Positions 33,586 to 40,970 of a stretch of DNA of 64,000 nt are shown here, in pieces. Where the stretch lies: contig OZ245731.1 in the NCBI GenBank assembly GCA_965227155.1, positions 1,054,001-1,118,000 of the forward strand, written 5' to 3'. The notes below the pieces were generated by a model that saw nothing but the letters and a program-made list of their open reading frames with translations, did no database searches and had not been told where the DNA came from. A program made the position numbers and the translations under genes. This stretch comes from UBA6059 sp965227155 (GTDB lineage Bacteria > Bacteroidota > Bacteroidia > Cytophagales > Cyclobacteriaceae). Numbering within the stretch: position 1 is the stretch's first letter; each line of letters begins with the position of its first letter.

Positions 33586-33631
33586 ATGGGGAATTAGCTC
33601 TCCAGAGGTATCGGGAGGCTAGAGCATGATA
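33586..33631 (+). pseudogene. Broken copy of the 5' half of tRNA-Ala
   Basis: ATGGGGAATTAGCTC (33586-33600) and GGCTAGAGC (33617-33625) are exact copies of bases at 33632-33646 and 33651-33659. Between them the D-loop bases are replaced by TCCAGAGGTATCGGGA (33601-33616). The copy stops before the anticodon arm. TATCGGGA is the reverse complement of part of the palindrome at 34032. Confidence 0.75.
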
Positions 33632-33633
33632 AT

Positions 33634-33710
33634 GGGGAATTAGCTCAGTTGGCTAGAGCGCTACACTGGCAGTGTAGAGGTCATCGGTTCGAATCCGTTA
33701 TTCTCCACCA
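33634..33710 (+). tRNA. tRNA-Ala (anticodon GGC)
   Basis: The acceptor GGGGAAT pairs with ATTCTCC, including the G3-U70 wobble that marks alanine tRNAs. The anticodon stem CTACA/TGTAG encloses CTGGCAG, giving anticodon GGC. The T arm is ATCGGTTCGAATCCGTT-like, and CCA is encoded. It is flanked on both sides by damaged copies of itself. Confidence 0.95.
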
Positions 33711-33738
33711 AAAGGGTCGGCAGTGGTCGACCTTTTTT
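33711..33738 (+). terminator. Hairpin after tRNA-Ala
   Basis: AAAGGGTCG (33711-33719) pairs with CGACCTTT (33728-33735) with one bulged G, followed by T7. It separates the tRNA transcript from the GIY-YIG gene, perhaps incompletely. Confidence 0.6.
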
Positions 33739-33741
33739 TAT

Positions 33742-33996
33742 ATGGACAGATTCTACTGTTATATTATCTATTCAGAAAAGCTCAATAAATATTATATCGG
33801 ACATTGTCAGGATATAATGCTGAGGATTGATGACCATAATAATGGTAGATCTAAGTTTACTAAAAATGGAAAACCCTGGAAATTAATGTTTACCGAACAT
33901 TTTCCCACCCGAGCTGAAGCTATGAAAAGAGAGTCTGAAATTAAAAAAAAGAAGTCGCGTCGATACATCGAATTTCTAATCAGCTCTAATGGATAG
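33742..33996 (+). CDS. Small GIY-YIG nuclease
   Basis: An 84-residue single-domain GIY-YIG (URI-type) protein: MDRFYCYIIYSEKLNKYYIGH holds the two signature strands (first one altered to CYI), then MLRIDDHNNG, a WKLMFTEHF strand and AMKRESEIKKKKSRRYIEFL with the catalytic Glu region. The ATG at 33742 is preferred over an upstream start at 33649, which lies inside tRNA-Ala. Its last five codons and stop (TAG at 33994) are made of the D-arm sequence of a tRNA-Ala ghost. Family role: metal-dependent DNA nicking or cleavage. Its placement between a tRNA and a partial tRNA copy suggests a selfish, tRNA-targeted gene. Confidence 0.85.
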   Translation: MDRFYCYIIYSEKLNKYYIGHCQDIMLRIDDHNNGRSKFTKNGKPWKLMFTEHFPTRAEAMKRESEIKKKKSRRYIEFLISSNG

Positions 33997-34063
33997 AGCA
34001 TCCCGCACTTGCTGCGGGAAGGTCATCGGTTTCCCGATATTAATTCGGGATTATTCTCCACCA
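33981..34063 (+). pseudogene. tRNA-Ala ghost with two palindromic replacements
   Basis: The D arm is CAGCTCTAATGGATAGAGC. AGGTCATCGGTT (34020-34031) and TTATTCTCCACCA (34051-34063) are exact copies of tRNA-Ala(GGC). The anticodon arm is replaced by TCCCGCACTTGCTGCGGGA (34001-34019) and the T loop and stem by TCCCGATATTAATTCGGGA (34032-34050). The 5' acceptor strand is absent; the bases there encode the end of the GIY-YIG protein. It cannot fold as a working tRNA. Confidence 0.8.
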
Positions 34064-34067
34064 CAAC

Positions 34068-34098
34068 AAGCCTCTGGAATTATCCAGGGGCTTTTTTT
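34068..34098 (+). terminator. Terminator after the GIY-YIG/tRNA-ghost unit
   Basis: AAGCCTCTGGA (34068-34078) pairs with TCCAGGGGCTT (34083-34093), one G-U pair, around ATTA, then a T run to 34098. Confidence 0.85.
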
Positions 34099-34119
34099 AT
34101 ACATTACAATGTTAAAATG

Positions 34120-34127
34120 TACATTTG
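34120..34127 (+). promoter_or_regulatory. -7 element of the ParDE-type operon
   Basis: TACATTTG fits TAnnTTTG and lies 59 bp before the antitoxin start. No clear -33 element. Confidence 0.4.
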
Positions 34128-34185
34128 TGCTTTTTTGTTAATTACACTACTTTTAAATTAAAAATATGAACCTAATTAAGATTTA

Positions 34186-34440
34186 ATGAGCCGATTAGTT
34201 ATTGAAGTTACGGATGAACAGCATAAACAAATAAAAACACTTGCTGCTTTGGATGGTAAAACGATAAAAACCTACATTCTCAATAAAGTACTCGAAAACC
34301 AATCCACTGATGAAACTGCAGCATGGCAAGAATTAAAAAAGCTTATGGATGAACGCATCGTATCAGCTGAGAAAGGCAACATTTCCAACAAATCGATACT
34401 TGATATAGCCAAATCCAAAGCTAGGGAATACAATAGCTAA
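34186..34440 (+). CDS. Antitoxin of a ParDE/RelBE-type pair
   Basis: An 84-residue protein. The N-terminus RLVIEVTDEQHKQIKTLAALDGKTIKTYILNKVL has the strand-helix-helix pattern of a ribbon-helix-helix DNA-binding domain, followed by a variable acidic tail (WQELKKLMDERIVSAEK) that would wrap the toxin. It lies four bases upstream of the toxin gene. Expected to repress its own promoter. Confidence 0.8.
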   Translation: MSRLVIEVTDEQHKQIKTLAALDGKTIKTYILNKVLENQSTDETAAWQELKKLMDERIVSAEKGNISNKSILDIAKSKAREYNS

Positions 34441-34444
34441 GCTC

Positions 34445-34753
34445 ATGCCATCATATATACTCAGCCGAGAAGCCGAACTCGATCTTGAGGATATTGCTGA
34501 ATACAGCATTAAAAAACATGGTGAGAGCCAAATGTTTAAATACATTAGTAATCTTGAAGATGATGCAGAAAAACTTTCATTAGGAATCTTACCCTTTAAA
34601 ACTTTGGTCACTATTCACCCTAATCTCAGAATGAAAAAATCAGGGAAGCATTACATTTTTGGCCTTATGCGAGACAATGCACCCATGATTGTAGTAGCCT
34701 TTTTACATGAGCGTATGGAAATATTACAACGCCTAAAAAATAGACTAGACTAA
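34445..34753 (+). CDS. ParE/RelE-family toxin
   Basis: A 102-residue protein: YILSREAELDLEDIAEYSIKKHGESQ is the ParE N-terminal strand and helices, followed by MKKSGKHYIFGLMRDNAPMIVVAFLHERMEILQRL, the closing beta-hairpin and helix. ParE members poison DNA gyrase; RelE members cut mRNA. The sequence is nearer ParE by eye. Confidence 0.85.
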   Translation: MPSYILSREAELDLEDIAEYSIKKHGESQMFKYISNLEDDAEKLSLGILPFKTLVTIHPNLRMKKSGKHYIFGLMRDNAPMIVVAFLHERMEILQRLKNRLD

Positions 34754-34939
34754 TATTAAATACCTTCACTTACACCAAACTATTTGTCACTCATCGATAG
34801 TATAGAGATATTTCATTATATGATTTATTTCAATATTTAGGAGATCATATTTTGATTTTGAACTTAAGCCTGATCTCGACAACAATTGACCATGAACCGT
34901 TATTTCGGGTGTTCAGAAATCACCAAAATCAAAACAAAA

Positions 34940-34961
34940 AAAGACCGAATTCCCGGTCTTT
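34940..34961 (-). terminator. Minus-strand terminator of the 28-residue peptide gene
   Basis: AAAGACCG (34940-34947) pairs with CGGTCTTT (34954-34961); on the minus strand the stem is followed by a T run. The gap 34754-35221 holds only this, the small ORF below and AT-rich sequence. Confidence 0.75.
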
Positions 34962-35018
34962 ACTCTCTGTAAATCAACGTAATACTAGATTTTAATACTA
35001 ACTCTTTGCTGGATTTGG

Positions 35019-35105
35019 CTAAAACCACCGGTACTTCTCATTTAATCTGTCTACCAGTGCCAATCCAATCAATAGTACTCCGAAAATTATTGCTCCTGTT
35101 ACCAT
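35019..35105 (-). CDS. 28-residue single-span membrane peptide
   Basis: ATG at 35105 (complement) opens a short frame with MVTGAIIFGVLLIGLALVD, one clean membrane segment, then a charged RLNEKYRWF tail. It is followed on the same strand by a strong intrinsic terminator at 34940-34961 that no other gene explains, which supports a real transcript. No family recognised. Confidence 0.5.
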   Translation of the reverse strand: MVTGAIIFGVLLIGLALVDRLNEKYRWF

Positions 35106-35221
35106 AGCTGTACATTTTTATAGGGGTGAAAAATATATTTATATAAATATAGTAAAATTTTTTCTTTGTATAATTATATAATGAAAAAATGTGTTACCCC
35201 CACAATTGTTTGAACATGAGT

Positions 35222-35686
35222 TTATAAAACCCTACGGGCCTGCCTAAATATTTTCTTGTAGTAGTCTGACATTAAATTGGATTCGACAACCCCTAGTTTG
35301 GTACTTGCATGAATAAACCGAATATTATCCTTTCCCCGGAGTTCGGTAACCAAACCCACATGCGTTATTTTCCTTTTGCTTTTGCCTGCAGCAAAAAATA
35401 AAAGGTCCCCCTTTTTTAGATTATTGAGATTTACTTTTTTACCAATTGTACGCTGCATTTTAGAGGTGCGTGGAATTTCAAGATCAATAGCCTCGAAGGA
35501 TCTAAGCAATAAACCAGAGCAATCCATACCTCCCCGGGAAGTGCCTCCGTACCGATAGGGCACACCAATATAGGATCGGGCCTCCCCTATCACAATATCA
35601 GCCGGAGAAAGACTGGCCTGCTTACCAGATTTACAGGCTGGAAAGAGTAGCAGGGCACTAAAAAAGCTGAAGATTAAGAATCTCAT
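35222..35686 (-). CDS. NlpC/P60 lipoprotein peptidase
   Basis: A 154-residue protein with a lipoprotein signal (MRFLIFSFFSALLLFPAC, Cys18). NlpC/P60 domain: catalytic Cys in GGMDCSGLL, His in ITHVGLV and third polar residue in FIHAST. It hydrolyses peptide cross-links in peptidoglycan (gamma-D-Glu-diamino acid bonds by family) at the cell envelope. Single gene, divergent from asnB. Confidence 0.93.
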   Translation of the reverse strand: MRFLIFSFFSALLLFPACKSGKQASLSPADIVIGEARSYIGVPYRYGGTSRGGMDCSGLLLRSFEAIDLEIPRTSKMQRTIGKKVNLNNLKKGDLLFFAAGKSKRKITHVGLVTELRGKDNIRFIHASTKLGVVESNLMSDYYKKIFRQARRVL

Positions 35687-35754
35687 TCAGTTAAAATTAA
35701 CGAGAGCTATGGTAATTCATTATGCTCTTAGTAAAATAGCTTAAAGTTTAGGCC

Positions 35755-37629
35755 ATGTGTGGGATAACCGGAGTATTTGCATTCAATGAGGTAGGTAGAA
35801 TGAACCACATTCACCTAAGCGCTGCGACCAGAAGCCTCGCCAAAAGAGGCCCCGATTTTCAGGATATCTTTCAGGATTATTACGTAGGTCTGGGGCACCG
35901 CCGACTATCTATCATCGATACTTCTGAGGCTTCCAACCAACCAATGCAAGACGAACATCAGCGGTATACCCTGGTCTTCAATGGCGAAATTTACAACTTT
36001 CAATCCATTCGGCAGGAACTACAGCAGCTAGGCTACAACTTCAGCACGGAAGGCGATACAGAGGTATTACTTAAAGCTTACATGGCCTGGGGGAAAAAAT
36101 GCCTGACGAAGCTCAATGGTTTTTTTGCATTTGCCATATATGATGCGCAAGAGGGAAGCCTATTTGTTGCCCGGGATCGTATAGGGATTAAGCCCCTGCT
36201 TTATTATATAGATGAAGATAAATTTCTTTTTGGTTCGGAAATGAAAGCCGTATTATCCTATGGCATCCCAAGGAGGCTCAACCACGATGCAATGCGTATG
36301 TATTTCGAGCTGAATTACACACCAGCACCACTTACGATGATTGAGGGTGTTCAAAAACTACCCCCCGGACATTACCTGATCATAACAAAAAACAATATCG
36401 AGACACAGGCTTATTATGAACTGCCTGTCCATGATCATATCACGAACTACGAGGCAGCGCAATCTGCCCTGATGGAACGCTTGCATGAATCAGTAAAAAT
36501 GCGAATGGTAGCCGATGTACCAATTGGTGCTTTTTTGAGCGGTGGTATAGATTCATCTGTCATCACAGCTATTGCCAGTGAGTATACTGATCACCTCAAT
36601 ACCTTCTCAATTGGCTTTAAAGACCAGCCTTTCTTTGATGAAACCCACTATGCCGAACTGGTAGCCAAAAAGTTTAACACCAACCATACTGTATTTTCTT
36701 TACAGACGGATGATATGCTGGCAGCTATCGATGACATCATGGATTACATAGATGATCCATTTGCCGATTCAAGTGCCATTCCAGTATACATTTTGAGCAG
36801 AGAAACGCGAAAAATAGCCACTGTTGCATTGTCTGGTGATGGTGCAGATGAATTGTTTGCAGGTTATAATAAACACAGCGCATGGCTAAGGGCTATGCAA
36901 GGTGGAAGCCTTATGGGGGTGGTGAAAAATCTGGGGCCTATTTGGAAAACCATGCCAAAATCAAGGTCAGGAAAGCTTTCTAACCTGTTTCGTCAATTAG
37001 AACGACTGAGTACTGGACTTCAATTGCCCTTGCACGAGCGATACTGGTTTTGGGCATCGATATCTTCAACCGATACAATCGAAAATTGGTTGGCTTCTGC
37101 ACTTTCTTATCAACAATATGATCAGATCAAGAAGGCATATACTACACCCATGAGCGGTTCGATGGAAGATTTCCTAAGATCAGACGTGAAACTGGTATTG
37201 CCCAACGATATGCTCACTAAAGTGGATCTGATGTCTATGGCCAATGGACTCGAAGTTAGGGTTCCTTTCCTGGATCACAACCTTGTTTCATTCGCTTTCC
37301 AACTTCCGGATCATTTTAAAATTGATGGTAAAATGCGGAAGAAAATTCTACAGGACACCTTTAGGTCTGTGCTCCCCGGGGAATTATATCAGCGTCCAAA
37401 AAAAGGTTTTGAAGTGCCCTTGCTTGATTGGTTTAGAGGCGGGCTTTCCCAAAAATTGGATGAAGTATTATTTAACCATGATTTTTTAATCGACCAGAAA
37501 ATTTTTGATCCTCATGCTATCGCCAAACTCAAAGCCAAAATAAAAGGCCGCAACCCCGGCGATGTTCATGCTCAGGTTTGGGCCTTGTTTGTTTTCCAAA
37601 GCTGGTACAAAAAATATTTTACCAGCTAA
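35755..37629 (+). CDS. asnB: Glutamine-hydrolysing asparagine synthase
   Basis: A 624-residue enzyme. The N-terminal glutaminase has the nucleophile Cys2 (MCGITGVFAF), then RGPD and NGEIYNF. The synthetase domain has the PP-loop SGGIDSSV (about residue 262). It converts aspartate, glutamine and ATP to asparagine, although in Bacteroidota surface-polysaccharide clusters some AsnB-like proteins amidate sugars. Length and motifs are full. It stands alone. Confidence 0.93.
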   Translation: MCGITGVFAFNEVGRMNHIHLSAATRSLAKRGPDFQDIFQDYYVGLGHRRLSIIDTSEASNQPMQDEHQRYTLVFNGEIYNFQSIRQELQQLGYNFSTEGDTEVLLKAYMAWGKKCLTKLNGFFAFAIYDAQEGSLFVARDRIGIKPLLYYIDEDKFLFGSEMKAVLSYGIPRRLNHDAMRMYFELNYTPAPLTMIEGVQKLPPGHYLIITKNNIETQAYYELPVHDHITNYEAAQSALMERLHESVKMRMVADVPIGAFLSGGIDSSVITAIASEYTDHLNTFSIGFKDQPFFDETHYAELVAKKFNTNHTVFSLQTDDMLAAIDDIMDYIDDPFADSSAIPVYILSRETRKIATVALSGDGADELFAGYNKHSAWLRAMQGGSLMGVVKNLGPIWKTMPKSRSGKLSNLFRQLERLSTGLQLPLHERYWFWASISSTDTIENWLASALSYQQYDQIKKAYTTPMSGSMEDFLRSDVKLVLPNDMLTKVDLMSMANGLEVRVPFLDHNLVSFAFQLPDHFKIDGKMRKKILQDTFRSVLPGELYQRPKKGFEVPLLDWFRGGLSQKLDEVLFNHDFLIDQKIFDPHAIAKLKAKIKGRNPGDVHAQVWALFVFQSWYKKYFTS

Positions 37630-37631
37630 AA

Positions 37632-38072
37632 TTATTTTAACCATGAGCGGTACATCCACAATGTCTTTTCCTGCTCATCGATGAAATCAGACATTAAATC
37701 TTCGGTGCCATCATCACTTAAGCCAACAGCATCTTCTTTAATTTCTTTTTCCAATTTCAACAATTCTTCCAGCGTTTCCACGATAGACTTTACTGCTGTT
37801 TCGTCATCACTCACATTGCTTTTTACAGCTATAGTGCTGGTATTTATATAATCCTGAAAAGTATGCAGTGGTTTCCCTCCAATAGTGAGGATGCGCTCTG
37901 CTATATCGTCTACTTTGGTTGCTGAGTCAGTATAAAGCTCCTCAAACTTGGCATGCAGTTCAAAAAAGAATTTGCCCTGTATATTCCAGTGGAATCCGCG
38001 CAGGTTCTGGTAAAAAATTTGATAGTCACTTAACAATACATTCAACTTATCAATCAATCCGTTCTTATCCAT
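37632..38072 (-). CDS. dps: Dps/ferritin-like protein
   Basis: A 146-residue four-helix protein: YQNLRGFHWNIQGKFFFELHAKFEELYTDSATKVDDIAERI carries the Dps ferroxidase ligands (His, His, Asp, Glu at the dimer interface). Forms a 12-mer that oxidises and stores iron and shields DNA from peroxide. Its stop is 2 bp from the convergent asnB stop. Likely stress regulated; no operator recognised. Confidence 0.93.
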   Translation of the reverse strand: MDKNGLIDKLNVLLSDYQIFYQNLRGFHWNIQGKFFFELHAKFEELYTDSATKVDDIAERILTIGGKPLHTFQDYINTSTIAVKSNVSDDETAVKSIVETLEELLKLEKEIKEDAVGLSDDGTEDLMSDFIDEQEKTLWMYRSWLK

Positions 38073-38161
38073 TTTTCTATGATTTATTTACATATGTAAA
38101 CGATAAGAATCGCAAATTGATTCTCGCTGAACCATTAAATAAAGTTATTGGAGTGCAAAAT

Positions 38162-38941
38162 TTATTTATGCTTTCTCGCCAATAAAAACAGGTCAAGGTT
38201 AGTTTCATCCTGTTCTCGCACCAGGTAATCCTCATGACGTATGCGAGCCACTAAACTATTGTCTGTTGCCTCTAGTGAGTTTCTGTTAAAGCGGTTAAGA
38301 ATATCGTAAGGAACTCTCAGGATCGGAGCAGGTAACCTGTACTGAAGGTTTAGAAAATCCCATTTCATGATCTTATTTACCGAGGCCTTATTTTGCTCAT
38401 AATACTCCATCACCAACTCATTGCCTGCAATACCTTTCATCTCCACTTCATCAAAATACTTCGAAGCAAGGGCTTTCAATTGATCCGCTGTATATTCCCT
38501 TATATGCCAGGGGTTTCTGCTCAGGGTCATTTTGATATTTGGAGTAGTTAGCATAGCCAGACCACCGGGTTTTAGCACACGATTGATCTCCTTCAAGAAA
38601 AGATTGTCATCCTTGATATGCTCGATCACTTGAAAGGAAATAATAGTATCAAAGCTATTGTCAGCCAAATTGGTGAAGGGGGGAAATACTGCTTGCTCAA
38701 ACTTACAGTCGGGATATTTAGATGAAAGCCTGTCGATAACCTCTTGAATTTTATCCAAACCAAGATAAGAGTCCGACTTTTCCATGACAGCCTCCACACC
38801 TCTTCCCTCTCCACAGCCCAATTCAAGAACATCTCCTTTAATTAATGGAACTGCCGCAATGTAGGCCTTAAGTAATCTTTGGTGGATCGGATTGTCAGAC
38901 GTGATTGCATCTGAAGCTATTTCGGTAGTATATACTGCCAT
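38162..38941 (-). CDS. Class I SAM-dependent methyltransferase
   Basis: A 259-residue methyltransferase with motif I VLELGCGEGRGVEAV (about residue 39), acidic YLGLDKIQ, and motif II/III DTIISFQVIEHIKDDNLFLKEINRVLKPGGLAMLTTPN. A C-terminal extension (about 90 residues) is unassigned. It resembles UbiE/Methyltransf_11 enzymes; substrate unknown. Confidence 0.88.
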   Translation of the reverse strand: MAVYTTEIASDAITSDNPIHQRLLKAYIAAVPLIKGDVLELGCGEGRGVEAVMEKSDSYLGLDKIQEVIDRLSSKYPDCKFEQAVFPPFTNLADNSFDTIISFQVIEHIKDDNLFLKEINRVLKPGGLAMLTTPNIKMTLSRNPWHIREYTADQLKALASKYFDEVEMKGIAGNELVMEYYEQNKASVNKIMKWDFLNLQYRLPAPILRVPYDILNRFNRNSLEATDNSLVARIRHEDYLVREQDETNLDLFLLARKHK

Positions 38942-39033
38942 CTATTATTTTTTTGGCAAAAATAAGCGAAATTGTTGTGCTTTGCCCGTTTCCTGAAAAG
39001 GGGAGTTTCAAAATTGTCGATGACTAAAATACG

Positions 39034-40224
39034 ATGAAGCACTACCGCAAAACGGTATTTATTTTTATTCTGACATTGTTTAGCACTGGCCTGTGTAATG
39101 GCTTAGACCTAACCTCTTTGAATCTGTTTTATCAAATTTACCCCTTTAGTGAAGTAAAAGTGGCCTACCAGCTAGCTGAGTCTAATGATTCCACTATTCT
39201 GGATTTTAAAGTAACCCTTGGGGCAGAGCTAGTTTTCAGAGATGTTGAAATAAGGCTACTCAGCCAGCCGGATTATGATAGCAAGGCGCATAAAGAGCTG
39301 CAAAATCTATCCCGGATAGATACAGTGTCTTCTTCGAATAAAATGCGTCTTTTTTCAGCCCGCATTCCTAATATATATATGGATAGTTTGCTGATCATAG
39401 AAGTATATGATAATAAAAATGATTTTGGATATGTGTTTGACGCACCTGTTTATCTGTCGGAAAATTACCCTTTGCCTCAAATCAGGTTGATGGAAAATCA
39501 ATTTCCATTACTCAACAATTACCTAACCCTTCAAGACACTTTATCCATTCAATCGGAGGGGTCATTTGGATTTTATTACAGCTATAATTTTCCACCAGCA
39601 TCTCCACCAATGCGTCAGCTACCGCAAAATACCTCCGGTACATTTCAAATCGATTCCAGCTTTTTCCTGAAGGCCGATACAGCATTAGGAGAAATAGCTG
39701 AGGGACTATATTTATTTCAGAAGGATTCAAGCATGCTGGCCGGCCGGCCTATCCGAATACAATCAACTGGGTACCCAAGTTATCGTACCATACCTGACCT
39801 AATCGAATGCACAAAATACATAACTACATCAGCTGAATATTCAGATCTACAAAGCAGACCCGAAAAAGCCAATTTTGATGCTAAATGGCTCGATATGGCA
39901 GGTACTGCTACCCGGGCCAAATCATTGATCAGACGCTATTACCAGCGGGTAGAAGAAGCCAATATATTTTTCACCTCTTATAAAGAAGGCTGGAAGACCG
40001 ACCCGGGTATGATTTACATTATCTTTGGCACCCCGGATGAAGTGAAAAAGGGAAGAAACTACCTACAATGGCGTTACCAAAAAACCCCTGCCCGGGAGGA
40101 AGTGAGCTTCAATTTTATAAAAGTAAAAGACATCTTCAGCCGCTCACATTATCGATTGATAAGGAACGAAAAATACGCAGGTATCTGGTTTAGAACAGTA
40201 GAACAATGGAGAACAGGAAGATAA
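39034..40224 (+). CDS. GWxTD-domain exported protein
   Basis: A 396-residue protein with a signal peptide (VFIFILTLFSTGLCNG). The C-terminal GWxTD domain reads AKSLIRRYYQRVEEANIFFTSYKEGWKTDPGMIYIIFGTPDEVKKG, diagnostic of this Bacteroidota-typical family. The N-terminal two-thirds look beta-rich. Function unknown. Its end overlaps the upstream possible start of rlmB by 19 bp. Confidence 0.88.
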   Translation: MKHYRKTVFIFILTLFSTGLCNGLDLTSLNLFYQIYPFSEVKVAYQLAESNDSTILDFKVTLGAELVFRDVEIRLLSQPDYDSKAHKELQNLSRIDTVSSSNKMRLFSARIPNIYMDSLLIIEVYDNKNDFGYVFDAPVYLSENYPLPQIRLMENQFPLLNNYLTLQDTLSIQSEGSFGFYYSYNFPPASPPMRQLPQNTSGTFQIDSSFFLKADTALGEIAEGLYLFQKDSSMLAGRPIRIQSTGYPSYRTIPDLIECTKYITTSAEYSDLQSRPEKANFDAKWLDMAGTATRAKSLIRRYYQRVEEANIFFTSYKEGWKTDPGMIYIIFGTPDEVKKGRNYLQWRYQKTPAREEVSFNFIKVKDIFSRSHYRLIRNEKYAGIWFRTVEQWRTGR

Positions 40225-40229
40225 ACCCA

Positions 40230-40970
40230 ATGCAAAATCAGCAAATGATCTATGGCATTAGGGCTATTCAGGAAAGTGTAGAAGCAGGTCAGGAATTGGA
40301 GAAGGTGCTATTACAAAAAGGCCTGCAAAATGAACTCATCTTAGGCTTGCAAAAAACACTGCATCAGCATGGCATTCCTTTTTCAAAAGTACCTTTTGAG
40401 AAACTAAATCGCATCACTCGCAAAAACCACCAGGGAGCTATTGCTTTCATCTCTCCCATCATCTATCAATCATTGGATAATGTAATATCTTCCTGCTATG
40501 AACAAGCAAAAGATCCATTCATTCTGATTTTGGACAGGATTACAGATGTTAGAAACTTTGGAGCCATTGCACGGTCTGCAGATGGTGCGGGAGTGGACGC
40601 CATTCTTATTCCTGATAAAGGAAGCGCCCAAATCAATAGCGATGCGGTAAAAACTTCTGCTGGCGCGTTAAGCCATATACCAGTATGCCGCACGCCAAAC
40701 CTCAAGGAGTCTATCAACTACCTAAAAAACTCAGGGTTACAAATTATTGCCTGCACAGAAAAAGCTGATAAATATTATTTTTCAGAAAGTCTTACTGGTC
40801 CATTGGCTATCATCATGGGTAGTGAGGAAGATGGCATCTCTCCTGCCTACCTTAAGCTAGCTGATCATGAAGTAGCAATACCTATGCTTGGCAAAATAGC
40901 ATCGCTTAACGTTTCTGTCTCTGCTGCCATCCTGCTATACGAGGTAGTAAAGCAAAAGCAGCCTAAATAA
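40230..40970 (+). CDS. rlmB: 23S rRNA (guanosine-2'-O)-methyltransferase RlmB
   Basis: 246 residues from the ATG at 40230; an ATG at 40206 overlaps the preceding gene by 19 bp and is less likely. SPOUT fold with N-terminal substrate-binding domain (MIYGIRAIQESVEAGQELEKVLL). SAM-knot blocks are ILDRITDVRNFGAIARSADGAGVDAILIP, IIMGSEEDGIS and IPMLGKIASLNVSVSAAILLYE. Methylates G2251 of 23S rRNA by family. Convergent with the GDP-mannose gene by 8 bp overlap. Confidence 0.92.
   Translation: MQNQQMIYGIRAIQESVEAGQELEKVLLQKGLQNELILGLQKTLHQHGIPFSKVPFEKLNRITRKNHQGAIAFISPIIYQSLDNVISSCYEQAKDPFILILDRITDVRNFGAIARSADGAGVDAILIPDKGSAQINSDAVKTSAGALSHIPVCRTPNLKESINYLKNSGLQIIACTEKADKYYFSESLTGPLAIIMGSEEDGISPAYLKLADHEVAIPMLGKIASLNVSVSAAILLYEVVKQKQPK

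Noticed and set aside
33981..34063. The tRNA ghost as a functional tRNA (TTG-like anticodon in ACTTGCT)
   Set aside because: The 5' acceptor strand is missing, position 33 is C instead of U, and the T loop is replaced by a palindrome.
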